Below, one piece after another: positions 34,457 through 44,102 of a DNA stretch of 64,000 nucleotides. Under the pieces are notes generated by a model. The model saw only the letters and a program-made list of their open reading frames with translations, had not been told where the DNA came from and ran no database searches. Position 1 is the stretch's first letter; each line of letters begins with the position of its first letter. Origin of the DNA: an uncultured Cyclobacteriaceae bacterium (GTDB lineage Bacteria > Bacteroidota > Bacteroidia > Cytophagales > Cyclobacteriaceae); assembly GCA_937146645.1 (NCBI GenBank), contig CAKZRQ010000013.1, forward strand, positions 310,001-374,000, in the 5' to 3' direction. The translations under genes were made by a program, and so were the position numbers.

Positions 34457-36253
34457 TCAAAACCACTCTCTACCCACTGGCACCACTTTCCAGTTTTCAT
34501 CGAAATAAGGGGTTTTCGCATAGAACCACCGGTAAATAGCTCGGGGAGAATTCGCGAATTGCTCGTCGGAAGCCATTTTCTCTTCGAATTCAGCCTTTAG
34601 CTCTCCATCTTTTTCGAGCATGTCAGCGATCATAGGCTCCATCACATAGGCCTCGATATACTCGGTTTGAGTCAAAATGGAATTAAAATATCCCCATTGG
34701 AAGAATGAATCCACAGATTCAGGCTCCATCAAAATAACCACAAGCTCACCTAAATCTTGACTGGTAGGAATTCTTATGGATCCTGCGGGTAATGTTGGGG
34801 TTCGGTATTCCTTTTCTTGCTCGAAGCTTTGTACCCTCATTCGCCCTTCGTAAGGACTTGAATTCATGGTAAACTCTGTAAGCTTCGAGTATTCGAGTTT
34901 GATATCTTTTGGTTCCTCGAGAACCTCATACTCAATTCCATGCTGGTCAATCTTCTCAATGATCTCTTTCCACTCGGCAGAAATCCAGTAGGCCTTAGGC
35001 ACAGGGACAGAGGCTACCGGCTTGTTCATTTGGATGTAGGGAATTTTCTGGGTCATTGGTTCACCCAACCAGGACACATACTCAGCACCCGTAATTTCAG
35101 ACTTGACTATTTCCGACTTGATACCTAGCAAAGTCAAGGAGTCAGTTGCCGCATCATTAAATGCATATTTCACTACAATGGATTCCTTTGGCTGGTTTCT
35201 ATCGCTCTCCACCGCTTTCTGAAGTGCTTCAAAGTTTCTCCCCAATGTTCTGATTGACTCTTCCAAAAGGACATAGGTTCCTAAAACTCTTTGCTTAAAA
35301 GGTTTCAGGGAATGATTTTCAACCAGGATTGAAGCCATGTGTCTGATGTCTCCATACGTATGGGAGAAGCGTGGACTAAATGCAAAGGCCACATTTCCCC
35401 GAGAAAAGTCTCTGCCATTGGCAGCAAAAAGAAGGGGTCCGGGAATATGACCTTGGTCTGAAAGGCCTTGATCTACCTCGGGTTGATAGTATTCCGTAAG
35501 CCATTTTGAGACTTCCGGTGAGTAGCCAGCATTAGCCACATATCCATAAGTGACGTCATACTGGTAATCTGCCCCATCCGTCACGTGAACATCTATAAAA
35601 AGATCTGGGTCGTAGTCCTCCATGATTTTTGCCACAAGGCGCACTCCTGAAGTTTCCAGCTTCGCAAAATCACGATTCAAATTCAAATTCCGGGAGTCTG
35701 ATCTCCAGCCCATTTCTTTTGGGCCGCGCTGGTTGACTCTACTGTATTCACTTCTGCGTTCATGTCCATCCGGACTCAGGATCGGGATATAGAGAATGTT
35801 TGCCATGTCCAGAAGCTCTCGTTTTTCGCCAAAGGCAATATCCCGGAGCAGCATCATCCCAGCATCTTTCCCGTCAATTTCCCCAGGATGAATTCCTGAC
35901 TCGATAAAAATCAGCGGCTTTTCCGATTCCTTCAGTTCAGGGGCAGTGAAGGTTCCATCAGCTGAGAGGATCAGTAAATGAATAATCCTTCCCTGCTCAC
36001 TTTTTGCTGGATCAGTCATTTCAATCAAAGGAGAAGCATCCGCCAGCTTCTGGAACCAAGCCATACTTTCCTCAAAAGTAGGAGACTCCATCCCATCCGA
36101 TAATTCAAACTGGGTTACCCAAGGATGAGAATCATCCACAATTAGCTTTTCACTTTCCCCGGACCATGGGATGACTGGAGGCATGAAGTCTTGAGCCTTT
36201 GCTAAAGAAGTGATTATGAAAAGTGATGCAATAAATGAATAGGTACGTTTCAT
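34457..36253 (-). CDS. M14-family zinc carboxypeptidase-like protein
   Basis: A 598-residue secreted metallopeptidase. A signal peptide (1-20, ending AKA) is followed by the M14 domain (about 55-330). The zinc ligands are His122 and Glu125 (GIHPGEIDG) and His223 (DVHVTDGADY). The NLNRDF segment near residue 191 supplies the substrate-binding arginine. The C-terminal part beyond 340 is an accessory region of unknown fold. The substrate may be peptides or cell-wall peptides. It lies 9 bp downstream of a sulfatase on the same strand and is the last gene of that run. A tandem repeat follows its stop. Confidence 0.88.
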   Translation of the reverse strand: MKRTYSFIASLFIITSLAKAQDFMPPVIPWSGESEKLIVDDSHPWVTQFELSDGMESPTFEESMAWFQKLADASPLIEMTDPAKSEQGRIIHLLILSADGTFTAPELKESEKPLIFIESGIHPGEIDGKDAGMMLLRDIAFGEKRELLDMANILYIPILSPDGHERRSEYSRVNQRGPKEMGWRSDSRNLNLNRDFAKLETSGVRLVAKIMEDYDPDLFIDVHVTDGADYQYDVTYGYVANAGYSPEVSKWLTEYYQPEVDQGLSDQGHIPGPLLFAANGRDFSRGNVAFAFSPRFSHTYGDIRHMASILVENHSLKPFKQRVLGTYVLLEESIRTLGRNFEALQKAVESDRNQPKESIVVKYAFNDAATDSLTLLGIKSEIVKSEITGAEYVSWLGEPMTQKIPYIQMNKPVASVPVPKAYWISAEWKEIIEKIDQHGIEYEVLEEPKDIKLEYSKLTEFTMNSSPYEGRMRVQSFEQEKEYRTPTLPAGSIRIPTSQDLGELVVILMEPESVDSFFQWGYFNSILTQTEYIEAYVMEPMIADMLEKDGELKAEFEEKMASDEQFANSPRAIYRWFYAKTPYFDENWKVVPVGREWF

Positions 36254-36262
36254 GATTTGATC

Positions 36263-37639
36263 TTATAGTCCCTCATAAGAGGGATTGGGTTTTGTGGGGA
36301 TTGGTGCCTCTGTTTCTTCCCACCAATTTTGTAAAAGTTTAAGTAGTTCTTGAGCCTTTTCGGGACGAGTGGAGGAAAGATCATTTTGCTCCGAAGGATC
36401 ATCTTTCAAATGGAATAGCTCAAAGTCCTGATCTTCGAAATAGTACTGAAGCTTCCAATCGCCATCTCGAATTACCGAGCCGGGCCTTGTACGGAATTTT
36501 GGATCTCGAATTCCAGGATCTGGAACACTGTATGCCTGTAAATAGATAGGGAAATGCCAGAAGAGCCTTCTTTGATCGAGAGGCTCGCCTTTTGAGATGG
36601 TTGGCCAAAGGCTTCTCCCATCTAATTCAATTTCATTATTCAGGTCGAGTATCTCCATCAAGGTTGGGAAAATATCCATTTGGGTGATTAGCGATTTTTT
36701 ATCCCTGCCTGGGTTTATTTTCCCTTTCCAGAAAATAAAAAACGGTACCCGAATCCCTCCTTCATAATAGCTGCCCTTTCCGGATCGTAAGGGAGTTTGA
36801 CTGGTGATTCCTTTTAATCCCCCATTATCAGTAGTGAAAATGACCATGGTATTTTCCAGCATTTCTCTGCTTTGCAAAGCTGAAAATAGGCTGGCCAAAT
36901 TCCTGTCCAGATTTTCTACCATGGAAGCATACTCCGGATTTTTCTGTCCGATTTCAGAGTTTATGCTGTGGTATTTTTTTGCAAGTTCTGACTTTCCTTG
37001 AATTGGGGTATGGACTGCATAAGGGGAGTAGTACAAAAAGAAGGGCCGCTCCAATTCTGACAGCGAACGGATGGTTTTATCCATGATCGCATCACTTAAA
37101 TAATCATCCTCTGGCCCTTCCCAATTGCTTAGCCCATAAGGAGAAGAATAATTCCGCGGCGATCCCTCAGGGCCACCTCCTATGGAATTGTCAAAGCCAA
37201 AATCCCTTGGGTTTTTACTGACATGCCATTTTCCAGCATGAAGTGTGGAGTATCCGTTCTTCTGAAGAATTTGAGGAAAGGTAGTGAATGCAGGATCGAA
37301 GAATAGAGTATTCTTCGTGGGAATGATCTTTCTATCCTCTGTTTTTCCCCTTTCGGAGGAAGCGACGGTATAGATTTTATGCCTTGTCGCCCAAAGCCCA
37401 GTTAACATGCTCGCCCTGCTTGGGGCGCAGTTTGCTGCTGCTGCATAAGCCTGCTCAAAAACCAAACTTTGCTCTGCGAGGCTATCCAGGAATGGGGTTT
37501 GGTAATAATCCGAACCCATAATTCCTAAATCTCTCCAGCCCATATCATCAATATTGATCAGGACAATGTTTGGCCTTTCCTGAGCTATAGAAGTGGAAAT
37601 TTGAAAAATGAAGACCAGGGCTAGAGTAAAAAGTCTCAT
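36263..37639 (-). CDS. Secreted sulfatase
   Basis: A 458-residue type I sulfatase of the alkaline-phosphatase superfamily that cleaves sulfate esters, probably of polysaccharides. A signal peptide (1-19) precedes metal-binding INIDDMGWRDLG (Asp31, Asp32). The formylglycine motif is C71-A-P-S-R in NCAPSRASMLTG, so it needs a maturation enzyme encoded elsewhere. HAGKWHVSKNPRDFG and TTDNGGLKG supply further active-site residues. It is the fourth gene of a cupin-SH3-GMC-sulfatase-M14 run, 38 bp after the GMC oxidoreductase. Its start codon overlaps a small hairpin (37638-37655). Confidence 0.92.
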   Translation of the reverse strand: MRLFTLALVFIFQISTSIAQERPNIVLINIDDMGWRDLGIMGSDYYQTPFLDSLAEQSLVFEQAYAAAANCAPSRASMLTGLWATRHKIYTVASSERGKTEDRKIIPTKNTLFFDPAFTTFPQILQKNGYSTLHAGKWHVSKNPRDFGFDNSIGGGPEGSPRNYSSPYGLSNWEGPEDDYLSDAIMDKTIRSLSELERPFFLYYSPYAVHTPIQGKSELAKKYHSINSEIGQKNPEYASMVENLDRNLASLFSALQSREMLENTMVIFTTDNGGLKGITSQTPLRSGKGSYYEGGIRVPFFIFWKGKINPGRDKKSLITQMDIFPTLMEILDLNNEIELDGRSLWPTISKGEPLDQRRLFWHFPIYLQAYSVPDPGIRDPKFRTRPGSVIRDGDWKLQYYFEDQDFELFHLKDDPSEQNDLSSTRPEKAQELLKLLQNWWEETEAPIPTKPNPSYEGL

Positions 37640-37655
37640 CCTTAAATCTAAGGAT
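37638..37655 (-). promoter_or_regulatory. Hairpin covering the sulfatase start codon
   Basis: ATCCTTA (37638-37644) and TAAGGAT (37649-37655) form a 7-bp perfect stem with a 4-nt loop. On the transcript the 3' arm contains the AU of the sulfatase AUG (37639-37637). It may tune translation relative to the upstream GMC gene. Confidence 0.4.
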
Positions 37656-37677
37656 TATTTGTCCCTTGATCCTTCCT

Positions 37678-39273
37678 TCAGCTCAATATCAAATCAGCAC
37701 CTTTCTCACCGATCATGATGGAAGCGGCATTGGTATTTCCTGATACGATCTTAGGCATAATGGAAGCGTCGACCACGCGAAGTTTACTGATTCCATGAAC
37801 ACGTAACTGATCATCCACAACGGCCATTTCATCCTTCCCCATTTTACATGTTCCAATAGGGTGATAAATGGTTTCCACAGACTTTTTGATATGTTCCATG
37901 ATACCTTCATCCGATTCATCCAAGGGGGATAGAATTTTACTTCTGTATGGACCAAAGGCATTTGCTCTAAGGGCTTCCATGGCCTTTTTGGTACCTCTCA
38001 GCATAGTCTCCCAATCGTCCGGATGAGAAAGGAAGTTCGGTTGAATCAATGGCGGGGCTTTAGGATCAGAGCTGACCAGCTTCAGAAACCCAACACTCTT
38101 AGGCTGGATCAAACTCGGAAGAATGGTAAAGCCATCTTTCCTTGGGAAAGTATCGATATCATAAAAGTCTGTAGAGTAGCCTTCTCCAGTCTGGAGAGGC
38201 ACAAAATGAAATTGAAAATCTACTTCATTTCCTCCTTTCGTATCAAAAAAGGCGGTGGCCTCAAGAGGACCTGCGGTCAAAGCTCCTTTTCCTGTTGTAA
38301 GAATTTGAACCGTTCCGATCAGCTGATTGAGAAGCGAAAGCTCATGATTTAAACCATTTTGACCTTGGCTTGAAGCCGAGCATGGAAAGAATAGATGGTC
38401 TTGAAGGTTTTTACCTACTCCTGGGATTGCTTTCTTGGTTTCGATTCCTACGTTCTTGAGCTCATCCGGATGTCCAATTCCCGAAAGCATGAGCAGCTGC
38501 GGGGATTGAAAAGAACCTGCACTTAGGATGACTTCTTTCGAAGCCAAAGCAGTTTCCTTTCCCTTTTTGGTAAAGAACTCCACTCCTTCAGCTTCGTCAT
38601 TTTTCAGTAAGATTTTGCTCACCTGAGCACGAGTACGTACTTCCAGATTTGCCCTCGATAATACCGGTTTCAGAAAAGCTGCAGCCGTACTATGTCTAAA
38701 GCTGTTTTTCATGGAAAACTGAAGCAAGCTGGCACCTAGCTGCGATTTTCCATTGTAATCTTTGGTTGCCGGGATACCTACTTCCTCACAGGCTTTGACG
38801 AAGGCTTCCCCGAATGGCGTTCGCTGATCTTTCAGAAAGGTGATATTCATTGGGCCATTCTGCCCATGAAAATCATTCTGAAAATTCTCATTATGCTCTG
38901 ATTTTTTAAAATAAGGAAGCAAAGAATCAAAGTCCCATCCTTCATTTCCCAGCTCAGCCCAATGATCATAATCGGCACGATTTCCTCTTACATAAGCCAT
39001 GGCATTTGTTGAAGAGCTGCCGCCTAAAGCCTTGCCTCTTGGCAAGTATAGCTTTCTTCCATTCAGATGCTCCTGAGGCTCTGTCCAGAAACCCCAATCC
39101 ACTTCGGATTTGTGGAGCTTGGCATATCCTCCTGGTATTTTTATTTCTAGTTTTTTATCTGGTCCCCCAGCTTCTAAAAGGAGAACGGAATTTCCTGGGT
39201 CTTCGGAAAGTCTATTGGCCAGGACGCAACCAGCAGAGCCTGCACCAACAATGATGTAGTCGTATTTGGGCAT
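37678..39273 (-). CDS. GMC-family FAD-dependent oxidoreductase
   Basis: A 531-residue alcohol/choline/sugar dehydrogenase-type flavoprotein. The FAD motif is YDYIIVGAGSAGCVLANRLS (residues 4-23), the first GMC signature is LPRGKALGGSSSTNAMAYVR (about 77-96), and the second is LSAGSFQSPQLLMLSGIG (about 250-267). The catalytic His sits in YHPIGTCKMG and the final FAD/active-site block is NTNAASIMIGEKGADLI. There is no signal peptide, so it is cytoplasmic. It resembles choline dehydrogenase but the substrate cannot be assigned. It lies between the SH3-like protein and the sulfatase on the same strand. Confidence 0.93.
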   Translation of the reverse strand: MPKYDYIIVGAGSAGCVLANRLSEDPGNSVLLLEAGGPDKKLEIKIPGGYAKLHKSEVDWGFWTEPQEHLNGRKLYLPRGKALGGSSSTNAMAYVRGNRADYDHWAELGNEGWDFDSLLPYFKKSEHNENFQNDFHGQNGPMNITFLKDQRTPFGEAFVKACEEVGIPATKDYNGKSQLGASLLQFSMKNSFRHSTAAAFLKPVLSRANLEVRTRAQVSKILLKNDEAEGVEFFTKKGKETALASKEVILSAGSFQSPQLLMLSGIGHPDELKNVGIETKKAIPGVGKNLQDHLFFPCSASSQGQNGLNHELSLLNQLIGTVQILTTGKGALTAGPLEATAFFDTKGGNEVDFQFHFVPLQTGEGYSTDFYDIDTFPRKDGFTILPSLIQPKSVGFLKLVSSDPKAPPLIQPNFLSHPDDWETMLRGTKKAMEALRANAFGPYRSKILSPLDESDEGIMEHIKKSVETIYHPIGTCKMGKDEMAVVDDQLRVHGISKLRVVDASIMPKIVSGNTNAASIMIGEKGADLILS

Positions 39274-39312
39274 GAAATCGGGGGCGATAACAGCTCATAA
39301 TCTAATCAATAA

Positions 39313-40011
39313 TTAAGTGCAGGAATAGAAACTAATCCTGTAATTACCCTTACCGAGGTCTACCAGTTTTATTTCTTGACATGCGTCAATATTTGAGAAG
39401 TTCCATGTGTTCTGTTCTTGTGAAATGACCTTGGGTATTTCGATTCTATTATCCCAAATACTGGCCGTAAGTTGAAGAACTTGATGGTATGCTTCTGAAA
39501 GGGAGAACCCTTTCAATTCATACTCCCAAGTCAAGCAACCATCAAAAAACACCTCTTCGACCGAAGCTTTTTCAAATTGGATTTTCTTGATTCTTTTTGG
39601 AAAGGTTCCGAATTCGGTGGCCTGTTCTTCTGAATATTCTTCTCTCTTCAATTGCTTACCGGATAGATGAAGTTCTTCTTGTCCTTCATATTCGGTTAGC
39701 CTTGAAGGTGGAAATTTTGATAAATCAGTGGTAAAAATAAAACCTGTTTCATCGCTCAGGTGAATACTGATCCAATGTCCATTTATTTCCAAATGAGGGC
39801 CTATGCTGAGGGTTGATTCTTTGGAAAAGTCAGGATCAATAATTAAAATTTTTTCACCAGGATTAATTCTGCCGATCCGTTGTGAATTGAAGTCTGGTTC
39901 GGAAAGGATTGTCGCTCCTAAAGGATTGATTACAAAATATTCTTCTCTGTCTTGCGCTGATGAGAAATCAGCAATAATGAGAAATGCGATTAGGGTAATT
40001 ATCCTTTTCAA
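39313..40011 (-). CDS. Secreted protein with SH3-like domain
   Basis: A 232-residue exported protein. A signal peptide (1-19, ending SSAQ) precedes a bacterial SH3-type domain (about 25-95; NPLGATILSEPDFNSQRIGR then INPGEKILIID). The remainder is of unknown fold. The start codon is TTG at 40011, whose last base overlaps the cupin gene stop (TTGA), a 4-bp overlap that supports this start over any later ATG. SH3-like domains often bind peptidoglycan or regulate hydrolases. Its specific function is not known. Confidence 0.75.
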   Translation of the reverse strand: MKRIITLIAFLIIADFSSAQDREEYFVINPLGATILSEPDFNSQRIGRINPGEKILIIDPDFSKESTLSIGPHLEINGHWISIHLSDETGFIFTTDLSKFPPSRLTEYEGQEELHLSGKQLKREEYSEEQATEFGTFPKRIKKIQFEKASVEEVFFDGCLTWEYELKGFSLSEAYHQVLQLTASIWDNRIEIPKVISQEQNTWNFSNIDACQEIKLVDLGKGNYRISFYSCT

Positions 40012-40430
40012 TCCTCTTTCGCTATTGTAATCGGAGTATTCACTTCACCAGCGTAGACCACAATGATTTCAGCCACTTCATCACCCTCGTTCATTCCGAA
40101 ATGATACCTATTGACCAGTTCAATTATTGGGTCACCAGCCTTGAGTCTGAGGGTATCACCTTTATCACTTATCACGGTAAGTGTTCCTTTGATAAGTACA
40201 CCGGCATTAATTACGGGATGTTTATGCATTCGAAGTTTAGCTTGAGGAGGAATTTTTGCTCTCATGATGGAGACTTGCGGAGTGCCTTCCGGATAGGGAG
40301 GGAGGCTATCTCCAATCCATGACGTGGAGCCTTCTGCCAGGATTTCCATCTGAATTTCAGTTGGTACGTCTTTAGCCTTTTCGCAGGCGAAAAGAATTAA
40401 CAGGATGAATCCAAAAAAGTAATTTTTCAT
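40008..40430 (-). CDS. Cupin-domain lipoprotein
   Basis: A 140-residue lipoprotein. The lipobox ends at Cys16 (LLILFACEK). The rest is one cupin barrel (about 35-130). In the first cupin motif the metal ligands are in LRMHKHPVINAGVLIKGTL; the second motif (YHFGMNEGDEVAEIIVVYAG) has a partner His. Such single-domain cupins may bind a metal and small molecule or act as sensors. It is the first gene of a five-gene run leading to SH3, GMC, sulfatase and M14 genes. Upstream is the terminator of the second M14 gene. Its substrate is unknown. Confidence 0.8.
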   Translation of the reverse strand: MKNYFFGFILLILFACEKAKDVPTEIQMEILAEGSTSWIGDSLPPYPEGTPQVSIMRAKIPPQAKLRMHKHPVINAGVLIKGTLTVISDKGDTLRLKAGDPIIELVNRYHFGMNEGDEVAEIIVVYAGEVNTPITIAKED

Positions 40431-40453
40431 AATTGCTGCTTTGGATTAAATAA

Positions 40454-40485
40454 ACAAAAAACCAGCCAAGAGACTTGACTGGTTT
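40454..40485 (-). terminator. Terminator of the second M14 peptidase gene
   Basis: AAACCAGCCAAG (40459-40470) pairs with CTTGACTGGTTT (40474-40485) with a single C/A mismatch and a 3-nt loop. On the minus strand the hairpin is followed by a run of T (GGTTTTTTGTTT). It lies 24 bp downstream of the M14 stop at 40509. Confidence 0.85.
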
Positions 40486-40508
40486 CGATTTTAAGAGGGC
40501 TTAAGGTC

Positions 40509-43040
40509 TTATTGACCTACCATAAAGATGGCATTGCTTAGAACAATTTTACCAGATTCCCAGAATCCTCGAAATATTGGGTTATCCACAAAATAGATAA
40601 TATGTCCTCGCCCTTTTCTTTCACTCCCTATGGCTAGCGATTCACCCATGGAGTCTTTGATTTTCGCACCAATGTAACCCGTTCTATACGAATCGTTTGA
40701 GACAATTCTACCAGCATTAACACCATCATTCATGTAGGCGTAGCTCCTGGCATTATTCTTTAAAGTATAAAATTTACCTCCTGTTCCGTATCCCAGGGGG
40801 TGGGTTTCATCCATTTCGACTTCATATATTGCTCCAGTAACTCCGCCTGAAATAGCTAGCCTTTCACCATCTATGTAGGGTTCAGTTCTTTCAGAAACCC
40901 TAACACTGTCCGCCATGTCTTCGGCGGCTTTGGCTTCAGCTTCTGTATCAAAGGATTTTAATGCAAAACCTTCCTCATCAACGAATAGGTCTACAGAACC
41001 ATCAATGGCAATGAGCCTACCTCCTTCACGAACCCAATCCATAACATTCGACATCGCTCTGTCATTCAATCCACCTCCCCACATAGGAGGCATAATAATG
41101 ACATCGTAATTACTGAGATTGTATCTCGCCATATTCTCGAGCTCAAGATTGACGAGAGGGTACCTGAGGTCATTTTCGAAGAAATGCCAAATTTCACCAT
41201 AACGAAGAGGACTTGTCCCTTGACCACCTACCAGAGCTACATTTGGTGCTTGGATGGTTCGAATCGTCGGAGAGCCAAAGTCTCTACCTTCCTCCATATA
41301 GCCAGTCATGGTAGTTGAAAGTTCAATCTTGTATCTATTTGCAGTTTCCGTTACGATTTGATCAAAATCTTTCACATACTCATTGCCTCCTTTGGTAATG
41401 AGCAGTGTTCCGGAAGGAAAGGTTTTTCCTTCTGTAGTAAACCCATACTCGGGGTATTTTACTCTTATTCCCTGATCCAGCAGAGAGGCCAGAAATGCTG
41501 CGGCCTTTGTCCCTTGCCATTTTGCCATGTAGGCTACAGGAGTGGTACCAATCTGATTCGCAGTGAATTCTGGAGCTTTATATTCTCCTGCTGGATTGAT
41601 ACGGCTTTCAGAAGCGTACGCTTCAAGTCCATATGCATATGGAAGTGCCCAGCTCGTGATATCGTAGGTAATACTATCATTTAGCTGAGGCTTAGGTTCG
41701 AACAAAACCTGCGTAAGTACTGATTTCGGCTGATACGCTGAGATTATTACATCCTCTTCAGTAGTAGAGAATGACTCAGACTCTCCGCTTTGATATGACC
41801 ATCCTCGTAGACCGGATTTACTTCCAGCAGAGCCATATTCAATTCCATTTTTGTCCATGAGCTCAAGTAATTTTGCCAATTGAGCTGGGTTTTTATCTCC
41901 TTTGATGACAAAGCTCTTGTACTGACCTTTAGGGTTAGAAGAATTGCTCTCATAAAAATCCGTGAATTCTTCCAGTAGCCTATCTGCGTTTAAACTAGTT
42001 ACTTCCGTAGCTGACATGGCTGCCGTGTAATGTCCTTCAATTCTATAGCTTAGGGTAACCGTATCTCCGACAGCATTAAATCCACCAATTCCGGCCCGAC
42101 CACTTCCTCCTTGCTCTATGGTCATTCCAATAGCTCCATTAAACATTGGATACGTGTCCCCATATGAAGGATAGAGCAAATCGAAGCGTTCCTTCGTAAA
42201 ATAGAATCTCCCTAGCTCATCAAGATATTTTGCCGTGTTTTTTCCGAAGATATCCTGAAATTCCAGTTGCCAATCAGTAAGCTGTGCATGCAAGGGTTCA
42301 GCTGCAGGAGCCATATAGAATGGTGAATTTATGCCCTGCTCATGAAAATCAAGGTGAAGCTGAGGCATCCATTCTTGGTATATTTTTAATCTGGCTTGAG
42401 ATTCTTTCTGGACCTGCCAAGCCCAATCTCTATTCAGATCAAAAAGGTAATGATTGGCTCGTCCACCTGGCCAGGGTTCGTTGTGCTCGGCAGATTGAAG
42501 ATCAGGCTGAAGTCTAGTATTCATCTTTTGATTGTACCACATCGCATAGCGATCCCTCCCATCAGGGTTTATGGCAGGGTCAATGATCACAATCTGGTTT
42601 TTCAACCATTCTTGGGAAGTGTCATTACTTAGGTCAGCCAAAGTATGTAAGGATGCAATGGCAGCTTCCATTCCTACCGCTTCATTTCCGTGCACATTAA
42701 AAGACATCCAATTCACTGGGATAGAATTAATTGGGTCACCATCTATCAGCCCTGCTCGCTTGAGATTATCTGTACGGATCTCCTCCAGCTTTTGCATATT
42801 TTCTGCACTAGAGAGGATGGCAATGATGAGAGGTCTTTTTTCATTCGTTTCTCCGTACTGTTGAATGATTACATTTGGATTATTTGCTGCTACATGTTCA
42901 AAATAATCGATCATTCGGTGGTGTGGTGTAAATCGATCTCCAGGCTTGTAGCCAAGAAATTGCTCCGGTGTTTGGATTTGGGCGAAAGCCGAAAAGACCA
43001 GAGAGAAGGCCAAAAGGCCAGTGATGAAGTGTTTTTTCAT
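40509..43040 (-). CDS. Large M14-family zinc carboxypeptidase-like protein
   Basis: An 843-residue secreted metallopeptidase. The signal peptide (1-20, ending AFAQ) is followed by the M14 domain (about 35-335). The zinc ligands are His117 and Glu120 (NVHGNEAVG) and His233 (DFHEQGINSP). The DLNRDW segment (about 201) carries the substrate arginine. A C-terminal region (about 620-740) resembles a glutamine-amidotransferase-like fold (NVALVGGQGTSPLRYGEIWH, YDVIIMPPMWGGGL), a known arrangement in this family. It is monocistronic: a terminator follows, and about 108 bp separate it from the upstream gene. Confidence 0.9.
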   Translation of the reverse strand: MKKHFITGLLAFSLVFSAFAQIQTPEQFLGYKPGDRFTPHHRMIDYFEHVAANNPNVIIQQYGETNEKRPLIIAILSSAENMQKLEEIRTDNLKRAGLIDGDPINSIPVNWMSFNVHGNEAVGMEAAIASLHTLADLSNDTSQEWLKNQIVIIDPAINPDGRDRYAMWYNQKMNTRLQPDLQSAEHNEPWPGGRANHYLFDLNRDWAWQVQKESQARLKIYQEWMPQLHLDFHEQGINSPFYMAPAAEPLHAQLTDWQLEFQDIFGKNTAKYLDELGRFYFTKERFDLLYPSYGDTYPMFNGAIGMTIEQGGSGRAGIGGFNAVGDTVTLSYRIEGHYTAAMSATEVTSLNADRLLEEFTDFYESNSSNPKGQYKSFVIKGDKNPAQLAKLLELMDKNGIEYGSAGSKSGLRGWSYQSGESESFSTTEEDVIISAYQPKSVLTQVLFEPKPQLNDSITYDITSWALPYAYGLEAYASESRINPAGEYKAPEFTANQIGTTPVAYMAKWQGTKAAAFLASLLDQGIRVKYPEYGFTTEGKTFPSGTLLITKGGNEYVKDFDQIVTETANRYKIELSTTMTGYMEEGRDFGSPTIRTIQAPNVALVGGQGTSPLRYGEIWHFFENDLRYPLVNLELENMARYNLSNYDVIIMPPMWGGGLNDRAMSNVMDWVREGGRLIAIDGSVDLFVDEEGFALKSFDTEAEAKAAEDMADSVRVSERTEPYIDGERLAISGGVTGAIYEVEMDETHPLGYGTGGKFYTLKNNARSYAYMNDGVNAGRIVSNDSYRTGYIGAKIKDSMGESLAIGSERKGRGHIIYFVDNPIFRGFWESGKIVLSNAIFMVGQ

Positions 43041-43148
43041 GATTTTCTATTGAAGAAGCCTCGAATTTAAAGTGAAAATCAGGATACCGAAAACCGAATG
43101 TGGAAAAGTCAGGATTTATCTTGAAATACCTTCAAAAAGCCCCAAACC

Positions 43149-44102
43149 CTAAGCAGCATATATTTTCTGAAGCCAGGCAAAAAATTCCATGCTCCATGCT
43201 AGCGCCACGTGAAGAGCTACACCGCCCCAGATTCTTTTCGAATAGAAGGCCAAAACACCAATGATATAGCCTCCAAATGCAGAGGAGATGCATTCGGTCA
43301 TTGGCTTACCAAAGTGCAGGAAAACATAGGAGCCTACCATGGCCATGACGGCATGACCCCCAAGAACCCGGGTGAAAGCGATGACAAGGAATCCACGGAA
43401 AAGAAATTCCACATTAAGGAAATTCAGCCCATAAAGCAGCTCGAAAATGGTGACTGTAAGCCACTCTGGTAGATTATGGGACATGGCAAAAAGCTCTCCG
43501 CCTGACTTATCAAACCTTGGATAGTATCGCGTTAAATCTCCAATAAAAGAAGCAAATCCTATCCCGATAAAAATGATCCCGATAAGAAATAAATAAGGTG
43601 TAAAATCTGTGTCCCTGACTTTAAGCCCATACCAACTTTTATCTGGATCACGCTTTAATTCGTAGTATCGATAGAAGATTAAAAGTGGAATAAGGGTGGT
43701 GAAAAACGGGCGGATGTACCAAAGTATCTTTCTTACAAAAAGTCGATCAATTGGCTCTAGGATATCCACGATGTAGTAATGGAGAAAAAATGAACGCTGA
43801 AAACCCATCACTAATGTTCCCAGGATGAATAGCAACCAAAACTCTCTAGATTTTACCCATGCCCGGTTAATATTAAAAATGTAGAGAAACCCACATATGG
43901 CAAGAAAAGGGAACATGGTGGACGCCCCAATTATCGGCAGTTTAATCCACCTGCGATACAAAGAATCCAGATAGCCATTTTCAAAGTTGTACTTGTAGTT
44001 TAAATAAATCGAAACAGCCAGAAAGATGGCTGTGCAGAGATAAAATCCCAAATGGAAATAAGTTTTCCAGTACTTCTTGAGATAGGCTAGGATTTGTTTC
44101 AC
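43149..44102 (-). CDS. CPBP-family intramembrane protease-like protein
   Basis: A 317-residue membrane protein of the CPBP (Rce1/Abi) superfamily with about eight hydrophobic segments. The motif region near residue 230 is FLNVEFLFRGFL. Related proteases have EExxxR here; this protein has Val instead of the first Glu, which may mean altered or absent protease activity. FLHFGKP (about residue 262) and GVALHVALAW (about 298) supply the further histidines of the family. The start is GTG, overlapping the stop of the DUF6624 gene by 4 bp (GTGA). Such proteins process membrane or immunity peptides, but no partner peptide is seen. Confidence 0.82.
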   Translation of the reverse strand: MKQILAYLKKYWKTYFHLGFYLCTAIFLAVSIYLNYKYNFENGYLDSLYRRWIKLPIIGASTMFPFLAICGFLYIFNINRAWVKSREFWLLFILGTLVMGFQRSFFLHYYIVDILEPIDRLFVRKILWYIRPFFTTLIPLLIFYRYYELKRDPDKSWYGLKVRDTDFTPYLFLIGIIFIGIGFASFIGDLTRYYPRFDKSGGELFAMSHNLPEWLTVTIFELLYGLNFLNVEFLFRGFLVIAFTRVLGGHAVMAMVGSYVFLHFGKPMTECISSAFGGYIIGVLAFYSKRIWGGVALHVALAWSMEFFAWLQKIYAA

